Positions 1 to 8,336 of a stretch of 64,000 bases of DNA are shown here, piece by piece. Each line of letters begins with the position of its first letter. Within the stretch, counting starts at the first letter, position 1. Origin of the DNA: Mycobacterium interjectum. Its GTDB lineage: Bacteria > Actinomycetota > Actinomycetes > Mycobacteriales > Mycobacteriaceae. The DNA is taken from positions 1-64,000 of the forward strand of contig LQPB01000046.1 of assembly GCA_002102225.1 (NCBI GenBank), written 5' to 3'. Both the position numbers and the translations under genes were made by a program. The notes beneath the pieces were generated by a model. That model was not told the DNA's origin, did no database searches, and saw only the letters and a list, made by a program, of their open reading frames with translations.

Positions 1-439
1 CCGGCGGCAACAGCACGGGCGGCGGCATTGGCGGCACGGGCGGGCGCGGTGGTGGCGGCGGCAATGCCGACGCCGTCGGCACCACCACCACCGCCTCGGC
101 CGGCGGCGGTGACGGTGGTGATGGCGGCGGTCCCGCCGGCGCCGCCGGTGGTCCCGGTGGCGGTGGGGGCGGCGGCGCCGCGGCCGCCTTCGGCAGCGCA
201 TCGCCCACCGGCGAGCTCGGCCAGACCGGCCAGGGCAACCCCACAGGCGGCGGAGGCGGCGGAGGCGGCGCCTCCGTCATCGGCACGACCGGCACGATCG
301 CCTCGGCCGAAGGCGGCGGCGGTGGCGGTGGCGGCATCACCGGGGGCACCGGGGGCACCGGTGCCCCCGGTGAGCCAGTACCTTCGGCACCCCCGGCACC
401 GTCGTCGGCGGCCATGGCGGCAATGGCGGCGGCCCGTAG
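1..439 (+). pseudogene. 3' part of a glycine-rich, PGRS-like gene, apparently frameshifted
   Basis: The left edge cuts this gene, so only its 3' part is seen. Reading from base 3 gives Gly-Gly-X repeats (runs such as GGNSTGGG and GGTGGTG) typical of the PGRS part of PE_PGRS proteins. Near 365-380 this frame stops being glycine-rich and becomes Ala/Pro-rich, running on to a stop at 504-506. The next frame (codons starting at 380) picks up a repeat-like end, TFGTPGTVVGGHGGNGGGP, and stops at 437-439. GGNGGGP followed by a stop is a usual PGRS ending, so I infer a small indel around 365-380. It could be a real frameshift or a sequencing error in a GC-rich repeat. The PE domain, if any, lies outside the window. 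Confidence 0.6.
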
Positions 440-515
440 CGCCGCGGCCGATTTACCGCCCTTCTACCAGGCGAAACGGGTAGTAGAGTGTTGCCTCTCG
501 ACGTAGGAGGCTGCC

Positions 516-923
516 GTGACGGACCAACCGCCTAGCTACCCACCCCCACCGCCGGGCGGTTATGGCTATCAGCCGCCCCCGGCGGGCGGTTACGGTTACC
601 CGCCGCCGCCCGGCTACCCGCCGCCACCGATGGTGGGCACGAACGGTTTCGCCGTCGCGTCGCTGGTGTGCTCCCTGTTCGGCTGGGTCTGCATGTTCAT
701 CGGGGCCTTTTTGGGCATCATCTTCGGCTTCGTCGCGCTGTCCCAGATCAAGAGAACGGGCCAGAAAGGCCGTGGCATGGCGATCGCCGGCATTGTCGTC
801 GGCGCTTTGGTGCTCGTCGGTGGCATCGCGCTATGGACCATTGCGGCCCTGTTGCCGCACTCCCCAAGCACGGATTCGGGTGAGCCGGCCGTGGTGAAAG
901 TCGCTCAGCTGCAATCGATTTAG
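516..923 (+). CDS. DUF4190 membrane protein with Pro/Gly/Tyr-rich N-terminus
   Basis: A 135-residue protein of unknown function. Residues 1-42 are rich in Pro, Gly and Tyr (repeats of GGYGY and PPPP), predicted disordered and cytoplasmic. Two hydrophobic segments follow, about 45-75 and 90-112, separated by a short basic loop with the SQIKRTGQKGRG-type sequence seen in DUF4190 proteins. The GTG start is supported by AGGAGG five to six bases upstream. The stop overlaps the end of the convergent gene by a few bases. Family members are common in actinobacteria, often in several copies, with no established role. Confidence 0.8.
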   Translation: MTDQPPSYPPPPPGGYGYQPPPAGGYGYPPPPGYPPPPMVGTNGFAVASLVCSLFGWVCMFIGAFLGIIFGFVALSQIKRTGQKGRGMAIAGIVVGALVLVGGIALWTIAALLPHSPSTDSGEPAVVKVAQLQSI

Positions 924-1531
924 AATGGCCACGCCGCGGCGTTGGTCTTGTACTTGGCATTGAGCGCGGTGCAGAAGTCGTCGGCCGTGCCGGCGAGGAA
1001 GACGTAATAGGCCTCGGCATTGCTGCGGCGGCTGTCAAAGGAATTGGGCGTCGTCCAGCCGCTGTTGCACATCGCGGTGTCGCTGCCGAGCGTGGGCCGG
1101 CGCCAATTGGTCTTGGCGCACGCGGTCAGGGCGTCGAGGTTCGGGGTGGCGCTTTTGGCGGCGACCAGCATCGCGCCTCCCCATTGCCCGTCGTTACGCC
1201 GGTAGGCGCGCGCTCCGAATCCCGCGTTGTTGGTCTGGCATGCCAACGCGCGCTTGAGCAGCCCGAAGGGGGCGGCGAGTTGCGGGCTGCTCACCGCCGC
1301 CGCGGCGCTGATGAACTGGGCCGCGTCCGTGCCATCGACCTCTTGGACGTTCGGATTGCCGAGGCCGATCAGCTGCTGCGAGATCCCGGAGTTGTTGCCA
1401 CCGCCGATGATGGGCCCGCCGCCGCCCGAGGTCATCGGCGGCAGGGTGACCGGGTCGGCGATCGCCGCGGGTGCGCACCAGAGTCCACACGCGGCGACAA
1501 GGACACCGATCCGATAGGCAACGGATTTCAT
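920..1531 (-). CDS. Secreted protein of unknown function, Rv0398c-like
   Basis: A 203-residue protein with a clear Sec signal peptide (MKSVAYRIGV, then a hydrophobic stretch ending CAPAAIADP). The mature part has a Gly-rich linker (GGGGPIIGGGNN) and a Cys-containing C-terminal domain with four Cys that could pair outside the cell. I chose the ATG at 1531 because GGGGAGT precedes it by about five bases and the signal peptide starts there; an upstream ATG would overlap the preceding gene. It lies 13 bp behind the fadE7-like gene, so the two are probably cotranscribed. M. tuberculosis also has a secreted protein (Rv0398c) near fadE7. No enzymatic motif is visible. Confidence 0.7.
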   Translation of the reverse strand: MKSVAYRIGVLVAACGLWCAPAAIADPVTLPPMTSGGGGPIIGGGNNSGISQQLIGLGNPNVQEVDGTDAAQFISAAAAVSSPQLAAPFGLLKRALACQTNNAGFGARAYRRNDGQWGGAMLVAAKSATPNLDALTACAKTNWRRPTLGSDTAMCNSGWTTPNSFDSRRSNAEAYYVFLAGTADDFCTALNAKYKTNAAAWPF

Positions 1532-1544
1532 GATTGACTCCCCA

Positions 1545-2729
1545 TCAGCGGAAGGCATCGCTGCCGGTGAACGCCTGGCCGAGGACGAGCTGGTGCATCT
1601 CCGGCGTGCCCTCGTATGTCAGCACCGATTCCAGGTTGACCATGTGCCGGATAACGGGGTACTCCAGCGATATCCCGTTGCCGCCCAAGATGGTTCGGGC
1701 GGTCCGGCAGATCTTGATCGCCTCGCGGGTGTTGTTGAGCTTGCCGAAGCTGACCTGTTCGGGGCGCAGGCCGACGCCGTCCTTGAGGCGACCGAGGTGC
1801 AGCGACAGCAGCTGCCCCTTGTGCAGCTCGACGGCCATGTCGACGAGTTTGGCCTGCGTCAGCTGGAAGCCGGCGATCGGCCGACCGAACTGGGTGCGCT
1901 GCGTGGCGTAGTCGAGCGCGGCCTGCCACGACGAGCGCGCGGCGCCCATCGACCCCCAGATGATTCCGTAGCGCGCCTCCGACAGGCACGACAGGGGTCC
2001 GCGCAATCCCCTTGCCTCGGGCAGCATCGCGTCGGCGGGCACCCGCACGTCGTCGAGCACCAGCTCACTGGTGATCGAGGCCCGCAGCGACAGCTTGTGG
2101 TGAATCGTGTTGGCGGTGAAGCCGGGAGTTTTGGTGGGCACTACGAAACCGCGGATGCCGTCGTCGGTGGTGGCCCACACGATTGCCACGTCGGCGACCG
2201 AGCCGTTGGTGATCCACAGCTTGCGGCCGTTGATCACCCAGTCCGAGCCGTCCTGTCGCGCCCGCGTTTTCATCGCGGCCGGGTCGCTCCCGACGTCGGG
2301 TTCGGTCAACCCGAAGCACCCGAGCAGTTCGCCGGCCGCCATGCCGGGCAGCCACTGCCGCTTCTGCTCCTCCGATCCGAACTTCCAGATCGCGAACATC
2401 GCCAGCGACCCCTGCACGGACACCATCGACCGAATGCCGGAGTCGGCGGCCTCCAGCTCCGTGCAGGCCAGTCCGTAGTGCACCGCGGAGGCGCCGCCGC
2501 AGCCGTAGCCGTGCAGATGCATGCCGAGCAGGCCGAGCTCACCGAACTGTTTGGCGAGCTGGCGCACCGGGAGGTCGCCGATCTCGAACCACTCCCCGAC
2601 GTAGGGCAGGACGTGTTCGGCGCAGAACTTCCGCACGGTGTCGCGCACCGCGAGCTCGTCGCCGGACAGGGAGGCGTCCAGGCCCAGGGGGTCATCGCGG
2701 TCAAAGGCGGGGGGTGCGTCGGTGCTCAT
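1545..2729 (-). CDS. fadE7: Acyl-CoA dehydrogenase, FadE7-like
   Basis: A 394-residue flavoprotein of the acyl-CoA dehydrogenase family. It removes the alpha-beta hydrogens of an acyl-CoA and passes electrons to an electron-transfer flavoprotein. The usual three domains are present: N-terminal helical to about residue 130, a middle beta domain with CFGLTEPDVGSDP and WITNGSVADV (FAD/substrate contacts), and a C-terminal helical domain with RTQFGRPIAGFQ and LGGNGI. The TYEGTPEMH motif near the C-terminus carries the Glu that acts as catalytic base in the glutaryl-CoA dehydrogenase subgroup, so a short dicarboxylic or branched substrate is possible. It is followed 5 bases upstream by an SDR gene, which suggests a short catabolic operon. 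Confidence 0.85.
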   Translation of the reverse strand: MSTDAPPAFDRDDPLGLDASLSGDELAVRDTVRKFCAEHVLPYVGEWFEIGDLPVRQLAKQFGELGLLGMHLHGYGCGGASAVHYGLACTELEAADSGIRSMVSVQGSLAMFAIWKFGSEEQKRQWLPGMAAGELLGCFGLTEPDVGSDPAAMKTRARQDGSDWVINGRKLWITNGSVADVAIVWATTDDGIRGFVVPTKTPGFTANTIHHKLSLRASITSELVLDDVRVPADAMLPEARGLRGPLSCLSEARYGIIWGSMGAARSSWQAALDYATQRTQFGRPIAGFQLTQAKLVDMAVELHKGQLLSLHLGRLKDGVGLRPEQVSFGKLNNTREAIKICRTARTILGGNGISLEYPVIRHMVNLESVLTYEGTPEMHQLVLGQAFTGSDAFR

Positions 2730-2734
2730 GGGAA

Positions 2735-3502
2735 TCAGCCTGCCATCGTTAGGCCGCCACTCACACTGATCACCTGTCCGGTGATGAACGACGCGGCGGC
2801 GGACGCGAAGAACAGCACCGGCGCGGCGACCTCCTCGGGCCGGGCCAGCCGGCGCAACGGGATCGCCTTGACCAGCGCTTCTTTCAGTTTCTCGGGTTGC
2901 GCGTGGAACAGCGGGGTGTCAGTCGGACCCGGGCACACGCAGTTGACCGTGATCTGGTGGCGGGCCATTTCGCGGGCCAGCGACTTGGTGAGCGCGATGA
3001 CGCCGCCCTTGGCCCCGGCGTAGATGGTCTCGCCCGCGCTGCCGACCCGGCCGGCGTCGCTGGCCAGGTTGACGACGCGGCCACCCGCCCCCGCGTCGAT
3101 CATTCCCGGCAGAAACGCGCTGCAGACGTGCACCGGGCCGAGGTAATTGATCCCCACCACCTTGGCGGCGAATTCCGGTGTGGCGTTGAGGAATTGGTCA
3201 GTGCGGTCCCACCCGGCGGCGTTGACCACGATGGTGGGCACGCCCACCTCGGCATGGGTCCTGTCCCGCAACACCTCGACCCTGGCGGGGTCGGCGACGT
3301 CGACCGGCACCGCGGTGATCAGCCCGGGCTGTTCCTTGGCGGTGGCCTCCGCGGCCGCCTCGTCGATGTCGGCGGCGACAACCCGGTCGCCCTGCGCGGC
3401 GAACGCCAGGGCCACCGCCCTGCCGATGCCCGACCCTGCGCCGGTCACGACCGCGAGCCTGCCCCGTGAACGGGTATTCATCGGTGCCGAATTTAGGTTC
3501 AC
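2735..3502 (-). CDS. SDR-family NAD(P)-dependent oxidoreductase
   Basis: A classical short-chain dehydrogenase of about 255 residues. Visible motifs are TGAGSGIG (cofactor loop), NAAG, a Ser in the NLASDAG region, and the catalytic YAGAK (Y-x3-K). An acidic residue after the second beta strand (AADID) favours NAD over NADP. The C-terminus (FITGQVISVSGGLTMAG) is typical of 3-oxoacyl-ACP reductase-like or 3-hydroxyacyl-CoA dehydrogenase-like members. The gene is first in the operon with the acyl-CoA dehydrogenase, so it may oxidise the 3-hydroxyacyl-CoA made further along that route; this is inference. The GTG at 3502 and the ATG at 3481 are both possible starts; neither has a strong ribosome site. 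Confidence 0.8.
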   Translation of the reverse strand: MNLNSAPMNTRSRGRLAVVTGAGSGIGRAVALAFAAQGDRVVAADIDEAAAEATAKEQPGLITAVPVDVADPARVEVLRDRTHAEVGVPTIVVNAAGWDRTDQFLNATPEFAAKVVGINYLGPVHVCSAFLPGMIDAGAGGRVVNLASDAGRVGSAGETIYAGAKGGVIALTKSLAREMARHQITVNCVCPGPTDTPLFHAQPEKLKEALVKAIPLRRLARPEEVAAPVLFFASAAASFITGQVISVSGGLTMAG

Positions 3503-3550
3503 CGCGCCCGCGGGGTCAAGGACGCCCAGCTCGCCCGGTAGTCTCGCGGC

Positions 3551-3931
3551 ATGCTTCGGCTCCAGTCCTTGGCCTGGCTCGTTTCCCTAGCCGGAGACGT
3601 CATCGCGGTTTTGGTGTTCTGCGCCGTCGGCCGCCGCAGCCACGACGAAGGGCTCAACCTCGGTGGCATCGCGACGACGGCCTGGCCGTTCCTTTCCGGA
3701 ACCCTCGTCGGCTGGCTGGTGTCCCGCGCCTGGCGGCGGCCCACCGCGGTGGCCCCCACCGGGGTGATCGTCTGGCTGTGCACCGTCGTGGTCGGCATGC
3801 TCCTGCGCAAAGTCAGTGCGGCGGGCGTGGCGGCGAGTTTCGTGGTCGTCGCCGCGTCGGTCACCGCGGTGCTGTTGCTCGGGTGGCGGGCGGTCGCCGA
3901 ACTGGCCGTGCGGCGCCGCGTCGACCGCTGA
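3551..3931 (+). CDS. DUF3054 integral membrane protein
   Basis: A 126-residue protein with four hydrophobic segments (about 8-28, 45-60, 68-86 and 92-112) and a basic C-terminal tail. It fits DUF3054, a small actinobacterial membrane family with no assigned function. Features shared with the family are the early GDVIAVLVFCAVGRRSH segment and the WPFLSG motif. It starts with ATG 48 bp from the divergent SDR gene and is followed after 17 bp by the methyltransferase gene, so cotranscription with that gene is possible. Confidence 0.75.
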   Translation: MLRLQSLAWLVSLAGDVIAVLVFCAVGRRSHDEGLNLGGIATTAWPFLSGTLVGWLVSRAWRRPTAVAPTGVIVWLCTVVVGMLLRKVSAAGVAASFVVVAASVTAVLLLGWRAVAELAVRRRVDR

Positions 3932-3948
3932 ACGGACCCGAAAAGACG

Positions 3949-4845
3949 ATGCCAGCGGCCAGGTGGAATCCCGCCACCGGCGACGGCTTGGCCACCACCT
4001 TCGACGCGGTCGTCCGGGCCGTCGCCACCAACAAGGGGCTCATCGACGACCCCTTCGCGGAGCGATTGGTGCGCGCCGCGGGGGTGGACTACTTCACCCG
4101 GGTGATCGACGACGAGCGGTACGCCGACGACGGCGGCGGCGACCCGATCGTGGCCGGACTCATCTCCGTGCAGGCGGCCTACGGCAAATTTTCGGACGAA
4201 TTTCTCGCCGACACGGGCAGGGCGGGTATCCGGCAGGTGGTGATCCTGGGGTCGGGCCTGGACACCCGGCCCTACCGGCTGTGGTGGCCGCGGGGGACGA
4301 CGGTGTACGAGATCGATCGGCCCGAGGTCCTCGATTTCAAATCCGAAGTGCTGCGCGGGCTCGGCGCCACGCCGACGACGCACCGCCGCGCGATCGGCGT
4401 CGACCTGCGCCAGGACTGGCTGGTCGCGCTGAACCGGGCCGGCTTCGACGCCGCGGCGCCCACCGCGTGGATCGCCGAGCAGCTGCTCGTCGGCTATCTG
4501 CCCCCCGACGCCCAGCACCGGTTACTGCAATACGTCACCCGGGCGAGCGCGGCCGGCAGCCGCTTCACCGCGGACCACATGGCCACGTGGACGCCGGCGC
4601 GGCAGGCCGCGCGGCAGGCCTTCGTCGACTCGTGGCGTCGACAAGGCCTGGACGTCGACCTGGCCAGCCTGATGTACCCGGGCGAATACCGTTATGTCCC
4701 CGAGTATCTGGCGGCGCACGGCTGGGAAACCGAAGTGCGGAACGTCGTCGAGCTGTGCGCCGGCCTGGGGCTGGCCGATTTGTGGCGTGGCCGCCCGGAG
4801 GACGTGGACCTGGTGCCCGGATACGTGACGGCAACGCGCGTATAG
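3949..4845 (+). CDS. Class I SAM-dependent methyltransferase (TIGR00027 family)
   Basis: A 298-residue protein of the mycobacterial family of putative S-adenosylmethionine-dependent methyltransferases related to leucine carboxyl methyltransferases. Family marks are DDPFAERLVRAAG near residue 27, the SAM-binding VVILGSGLDTRPYRL (about 93-107), YEIDRPEV, the GVDLRQDW acidic loop, and WIAEQLLVGYLP. M. tuberculosis has over ten paralogues; substrates are unknown for most, and fatty-acid or phenolic carboxyl/hydroxyl groups have been suggested. The ATG start is chosen because the conserved N-terminal RWNPATGDGLATTFDAVVRA begins directly after it, although the frame is open further upstream. Confidence 0.85.
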   Translation: MPAARWNPATGDGLATTFDAVVRAVATNKGLIDDPFAERLVRAAGVDYFTRVIDDERYADDGGGDPIVAGLISVQAAYGKFSDEFLADTGRAGIRQVVILGSGLDTRPYRLWWPRGTTVYEIDRPEVLDFKSEVLRGLGATPTTHRRAIGVDLRQDWLVALNRAGFDAAAPTAWIAEQLLVGYLPPDAQHRLLQYVTRASAAGSRFTADHMATWTPARQAARQAFVDSWRRQGLDVDLASLMYPGEYRYVPEYLAAHGWETEVRNVVELCAGLGLADLWRGRPEDVDLVPGYVTATRV

Positions 4846-4903
4846 CCCCTGCCGCGCGCCCCAGCGGCTAATTAAGCAGATTAAAGGTTCAGTAACTTAA
4901 ATT

Positions 4904-4930
4904 CCATCCGTGGCCGACGCCGCTCCGAAT
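4904..4930 (+). promoter_or_regulatory. Candidate SigK-type promoter for the MPT70-like gene
   Basis: CCATCC (4904-4909) and CCGAAT (4925-4930), 15 bp apart, lie about 58 bp before the start codon of the fasciclin-domain gene. As I recall it, the M. tuberculosis SigK regulon (mpt70, mpt83 and others) uses promoters with CCATCC at -35 and CCGAAT-like sequence at -10. The match of both hexamers in front of an MPT70 homologue is unlikely to be chance. Spacing and transcription start are not verified here. Confidence 0.6.
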
Positions 4931-4987
4931 GACTTGTGTTCGAGACAAAGACGGCGCCCACTGCCGTCTGTAGACGAAGGAGTCGAA

Positions 4988-5581
4988 ATGATGAGCACTC
5001 GTGCGAAAACAATTGCCGCGGCGGGCCTCGCGGCGATCGCCGTCGTGGCCTGCCCCACGGCCGGTCCCGCGCTCGCCGACAACGCGGGTGACCTGATCGG
5101 CGCGGGCTGCGCGGACTACGCCAAGCAAAACCCGAGCGGCCCCGGGTCGGTGACCGGGATGTCGCGCGATCCGGTGGCGACGGCGGCGTCGAACAATCCG
5201 ATGTTGACCACGCTGGCCTCGGCGCTGTCGGGGAAGCTGAATCCGAACGTCAACCTGGTCTCGACCCTCAACAACGGCCAGTACACGGTGTTCGCGCCCA
5301 CCAACGCCGCGTTCGACAAGCTGCCGGCGGGGACCATCGACAAGCTGAAGACGGACTCGCAGCTGCTGTCCAGCATCCTGACGTACCACGTCGTACAGGG
5401 GCAGCTCAGCCCGGCGGTGGTCGCCGGCATCCACCCGACGGTGCAGGGCGCGCCCCTCACCGTGGCCGGTCAGGGCAATGACCTGAGGGTGAACAACGCG
5501 GGCCTGGTCTGCGGCGGCGTGCACACGTCCAACGCGACGGTGTACATGATCGACACGGTGCTGATGCCCCCCGGCCAGTAG
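4988..5581 (+). CDS. Secreted fasciclin (FAS1) domain protein, MPT70/MPT83-like
   Basis: A 197-residue exported protein. A signal peptide ([20 protein letters not shown] to the ALA-DN cleavage site) precedes [19 protein letters not shown], which closely resembles the mature start of MPT70. One FAS1 domain follows with the family boxes [14 protein letters not shown] and ILTYHVVQG. The two Cys (GCADY and LVCGG) match the disulphide pair of MPB70. It has no lipobox, so it is MPT70-like (free, secreted) rather than MPT83-like (lipoprotein). AAGGAG lies five bases before the first of two adjacent ATG codons. It stands alone, not next to an mpt83/dipZ homologue, and appears to have its own SigK-like promoter. 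Confidence 0.88.
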   Translation: MMSTRAKTIAAAGLAAIAVVACPTAGPALADNAGDLIGAGCADYAKQNPSGPGSVTGMSRDPVATAASNNPMLTTLASALSGKLNPNVNLVSTLNNGQYTVFAPTNAAFDKLPAGTIDKLKTDSQLLSSILTYHVVQGQLSPAVVAGIHPTVQGAPLTVAGQGNDLRVNNAGLVCGGVHTSNATVYMIDTVLMPPGQ

Positions 5582-5635
5582 GGCGGACCCGCCGCCGGGT
5601 GGAATGGGCGCGCGTCGGAAACGTTAGATGAATAC

Positions 5636-6127
5636 GTGACGCCCACCACCCGGCTCGAGTTCGTCGCGGCCACCCACGAAGATCCGGTGGCGCGGCCGCT
5701 GCTGGCCGAGCTGGCCGTTGAGTACGCGCAGCGCTACGGCGGCACGCCGGAGCGGCACCTGGCCTGGCTGCCGGTGCCGGCGGACGAGTTGGCGCCCCCC
5801 GATGGCGGCTTGCTCGTCGGCGTGGTGGGCGACGTGCCCGTCACCGGCGGCGCATTCCGGCGCTTCGACGCCGAAACCGCCGAGCTCAAGCGGATCTGGA
5901 CCGACAGCGCCCACCGGCGGCGCGGATACGCGCGGGCGCTGCTGGCGGCGCTGGAGGCCGAGACGGCCGCGCGGGGTTACCGGCGGCTGTATTTGATCAC
6001 CGGCAACCGCCAGCCCGAGGCCGAGGCGCTGTACGACGCGACAGGTTACTCCCGCATCGTCCCCGCCGAGCCGCTGCCGGACTGGGGACCGTTCCGGCCG
6101 ATCGCCTTCGAAAAGTGGCTGGCATGA
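5636..6127 (+). CDS. GNAT-family N-acetyltransferase
   Basis: A 163-residue acetyltransferase. The acetyl-CoA binding segment is the RIWTDSAHRRRGYARALLAALEAE region (motif A, R-x2-G-x-A pattern), and the C-terminal LITGNRQPEAEALYDATGYSRI matches motif B of the fold. The substrate cannot be told. It begins with GTG (MTPTTRLEF) and its stop overlaps the next ATG as ATGA, so it is the first gene of an operon with three flavin monooxygenases. An acetyltransferase in such an operon may modify an amine substrate or product of the oxygenases; this is inference. Confidence 0.8.
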   Translation: MTPTTRLEFVAATHEDPVARPLLAELAVEYAQRYGGTPERHLAWLPVPADELAPPDGGLLVGVVGDVPVTGGAFRRFDAETAELKRIWTDSAHRRRGYARALLAALEAETAARGYRRLYLITGNRQPEAEALYDATGYSRIVPAEPLPDWGPFRPIAFEKWLA

Positions 6128-7221
6128 CCGGCCAGTTCCATTTGGGCGTCGCGCTCGACGGATACGGTTGGCACCCCCAGGCCTGGCGGACGACCCTGGG
6201 TTCGCGGCCCGCCGCGCCATCGGTGCTCGACGGCCGCTACTGGGCCGAGTTGGCGGCGACCGCCGAGCGCGGGCTGCTGGATTTCCTGACCATCGACGAC
6301 TCCCTGATGCCGCAGATCGGCCGAAGCTCCCGGATTCATCCGGATCGGCTGACCGGCCGCGCCGACGCCGTCCTGGTCGCCGCCCGCATCGCCCCCGCGA
6401 CGCGACACATCGGGCTGATCCCGGTGGCCACGGTCACCCACACCGAGCCCTTTCATGTCTCCAAATCCATTGCGACCCTTGACTTCGTGTCGCACGGACG
6501 GGCGGGCTGGCAGCCGCGGGTGAGCGCCACCGCGCATGAGGCGGCCCTGTTCGGCCGTCGCGACGTCTCCGGGATTCCCCTCTTTGAGGAGGCCGTCGAG
6601 TACGTCGAGGTGGTGCGGCGGTTGTGGGACAGCTGGGAGGACGACGCAATCATCCGCGACGTGAGCAGCGGGCGCTACGTCGACGTCGACAAGCTGCATT
6701 ACATCGACTTCACCGGAAAGTTCTTCTCCGTCAAGGGCCCGTCGATCACGCCCCGCCCGCCGCAGGGCCAGCCGGTGGTGGCCGCGCTGGCGCACGCCGG
6801 ACCCGCCTACGAGTTCGCCTCGGCCGGCGCCGACGTCGTGTTCATCACGCCCACCGACGACGCCTCGCTGCAGGGCATCCTCGACGAGCTGCGCGCGGCG
6901 GGCGGCGCTCACCTCAAAGTGCTTGCGGACGTGGTCGTTTCGTTCCACGGCGACGGTGACTTCCGGTCGGACGCCCTCGTCTTCGCCAGCAGCGCAACGG
7001 ATTTGGTCGACATGGTCCTGGGCTGGCAGCGGCTGGGCCTCGACGGCGCGCGGCTGCGGCCCGCCGTCAACGGCACCGACCTGCCGGTGATCGTCGACGA
7101 GGTGGTGCCGCTGCTGCAGCGAGCCGGGCGCTTCCGCACCGCCTACCGGCCCGGGGAAACCCTGCGGGCCCGGCTGGGCCTGCCGGTGGCGCCCAACCGC
7201 TACGCGGCGGTGAACCGGTGA
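6124..7221 (+). CDS. Luciferase-like (LLM) FMN-dependent monooxygenase
   Basis: A 365-residue member of the bacterial-luciferase superfamily, close to the NtaA/SnaA/DszA branch. The protein begins [18 protein letters not shown] and has the flavin-binding barrel pieces [31 protein letters not shown] and [15 protein letters not shown]. It uses reduced FMN supplied by a separate reductase, which is not encoded nearby. The ATG at 6124 overlaps the stop of the acetyltransferase (ATGA), which is why I prefer it to the GTG nine bases upstream. The next gene overlaps its stop as GTGA. The natural substrate is unknown; related enzymes cleave C-N or C-S bonds. Confidence 0.82.
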   Translation: MTGQFHLGVALDGYGWHPQAWRTTLGSRPAAPSVLDGRYWAELAATAERGLLDFLTIDDSLMPQIGRSSRIHPDRLTGRADAVLVAARIAPATRHIGLIPVATVTHTEPFHVSKSIATLDFVSHGRAGWQPRVSATAHEAALFGRRDVSGIPLFEEAVEYVEVVRRLWDSWEDDAIIRDVSSGRYVDVDKLHYIDFTGKFFSVKGPSITPRPPQGQPVVAALAHAGPAYEFASAGADVVFITPTDDASLQGILDELRAAGGAHLKVLADVVVSFHGDGDFRSDALVFASSATDLVDMVLGWQRLGLDGARLRPAVNGTDLPVIVDEVVPLLQRAGRFRTAYRPGETLRARLGLPVAPNRYAAVNR

Positions 7222-8336
7222 CGCCCGTGCCGCTGTCGGTCCTGGACCTGGCCCCGATCAGCTCTGGCGGGAATGTGGCGACGGCCTTGCGCAACACCGT
7301 CGAGCTCGCCCAGCACGCCGAGCGGTGGGGCTACCGTCGCTTCTGGATCGCCGAACATCATTTCGTCGCCGTCGCCAGCGCGGCACCGGCGGTGCTGATC
7401 GGGCAGATCGCGGCCGCTACCAACACGATTCGGGTGGGCTCGGCCGCCGTGCAGCTCAGTCACACCACCGCCGCCGCCGTGGTGGAAAGCTTCGGCATGC
7501 TCGACGCGTTCTATCCGGGCCGCATCGATTTGGGCCTGGGCCGCTCGGCCCAGCGGCGGATCACCAAGCCGCGATCGCCGAAAGCTCCCCGGCCCGAACC
7601 CTCGCGGGAATGGCGCGAGGTCGACGGCGTCGTCATCCCGCCGCCGTTCGACCTGCGCAAGCTGCTGGGCAGCGGCCGGGTGCAGGCGACCCAGGCGATC
7701 CTGCAGCAGCCCGAGGCCGTCGCGCCCGACTTCGAAGAGCAGCTCGGCGACATCATCGCCATGCTGGCCGGCACCTACGAAGTCGACGGGTTCGACGTGC
7801 ATGCCGTGCCGGGGGAAGGCGCCGCCTTGACGCCGTGGATCTTCGGCAGCAGCAAGGGGCGCAGCGCCAAGGCGGCCGGCGCGCTGGGGCTGCCGTTCGT
7901 GGCCAGTTACCACCTCACGCCGGCGACCGCGCTGGACGCCATCGACGCCTACCGGGACGCGTTCGTCCCGTCGGGGTGGCTGCCGCGGCCCTACGTCGTG
8001 GTGTCGGCCGACATCGTGGTCGCCGACGACTCCGCCACCGCCAAACACCTGGCCTCCAGCTACGGCCATTGGGTGTACTCGATCCGGGCCGGCGGCGGCG
8101 CCGTCCCCTATCCCGACCCCGACGAGTGCGTCCCGCTGACCGACGAACAGCTGGCGGTCGTGATCGACCGGTTGGCAACGCAATTCGTCGGCGATCCCGA
8201 TGAGGTCGCCGAGCGGTTGGAGACACTGCGGCGCGCCACCGGCGCCGACGAACTCGTCGTCATCTCGGTCACCCACCGGCACGCCGACCGGTTGCGCTCG
8301 CACGAACTGATCGCCAAGCGTTGGGGGTTAACCTGA
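7218..8336 (+). CDS. Luciferase-like (LLM) flavin-dependent oxidoreductase, second of three
   Basis: A 372-residue LLM-class protein of the LuxA-like (MsnO8/YhbW-type) branch. Marks are [13 protein letters not shown] at the N-terminus, RFWIAEHH near residue 40, [15 protein letters not shown], and a C-terminal [16 protein letters not shown] longer insertion at about residues 110-160 is rich in charged residues. It sits between two NtaA-type monooxygenases with GTGA and TGATG junctions, so translation of the three is coupled. The sequence does not show whether it uses FMNH2 with oxygen or F420. Confidence 0.8.
   Translation: MTPVPLSVLDLAPISSGGNVATALRNTVELAQHAERWGYRRFWIAEHHFVAVASAAPAVLIGQIAAATNTIRVGSAAVQLSHTTAAAVVESFGMLDAFYPGRIDLGLGRSAQRRITKPRSPKAPRPEPSREWREVDGVVIPPPFDLRKLLGSGRVQATQAILQQPEAVAPDFEEQLGDIIAMLAGTYEVDGFDVHAVPGEGAALTPWIFGSSKGRSAKAAGALGLPFVASYHLTPATALDAIDAYRDAFVPSGWLPRPYVVVSADIVVADDSATAKHLASSYGHWVYSIRAGGGAVPYPDPDECVPLTDEQLAVVIDRLATQFVGDPDEVAERLETLRRATGADELVVISVTHRHADRLRSHELIAKRWGLT

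Noticed and set aside
28..483. Ala/Pro-rich open frame over the PGRS-like region
   Set aside because: It is an out-of-frame reading of the Gly-Gly-X repeats; the glycine-rich frame is the coding one.
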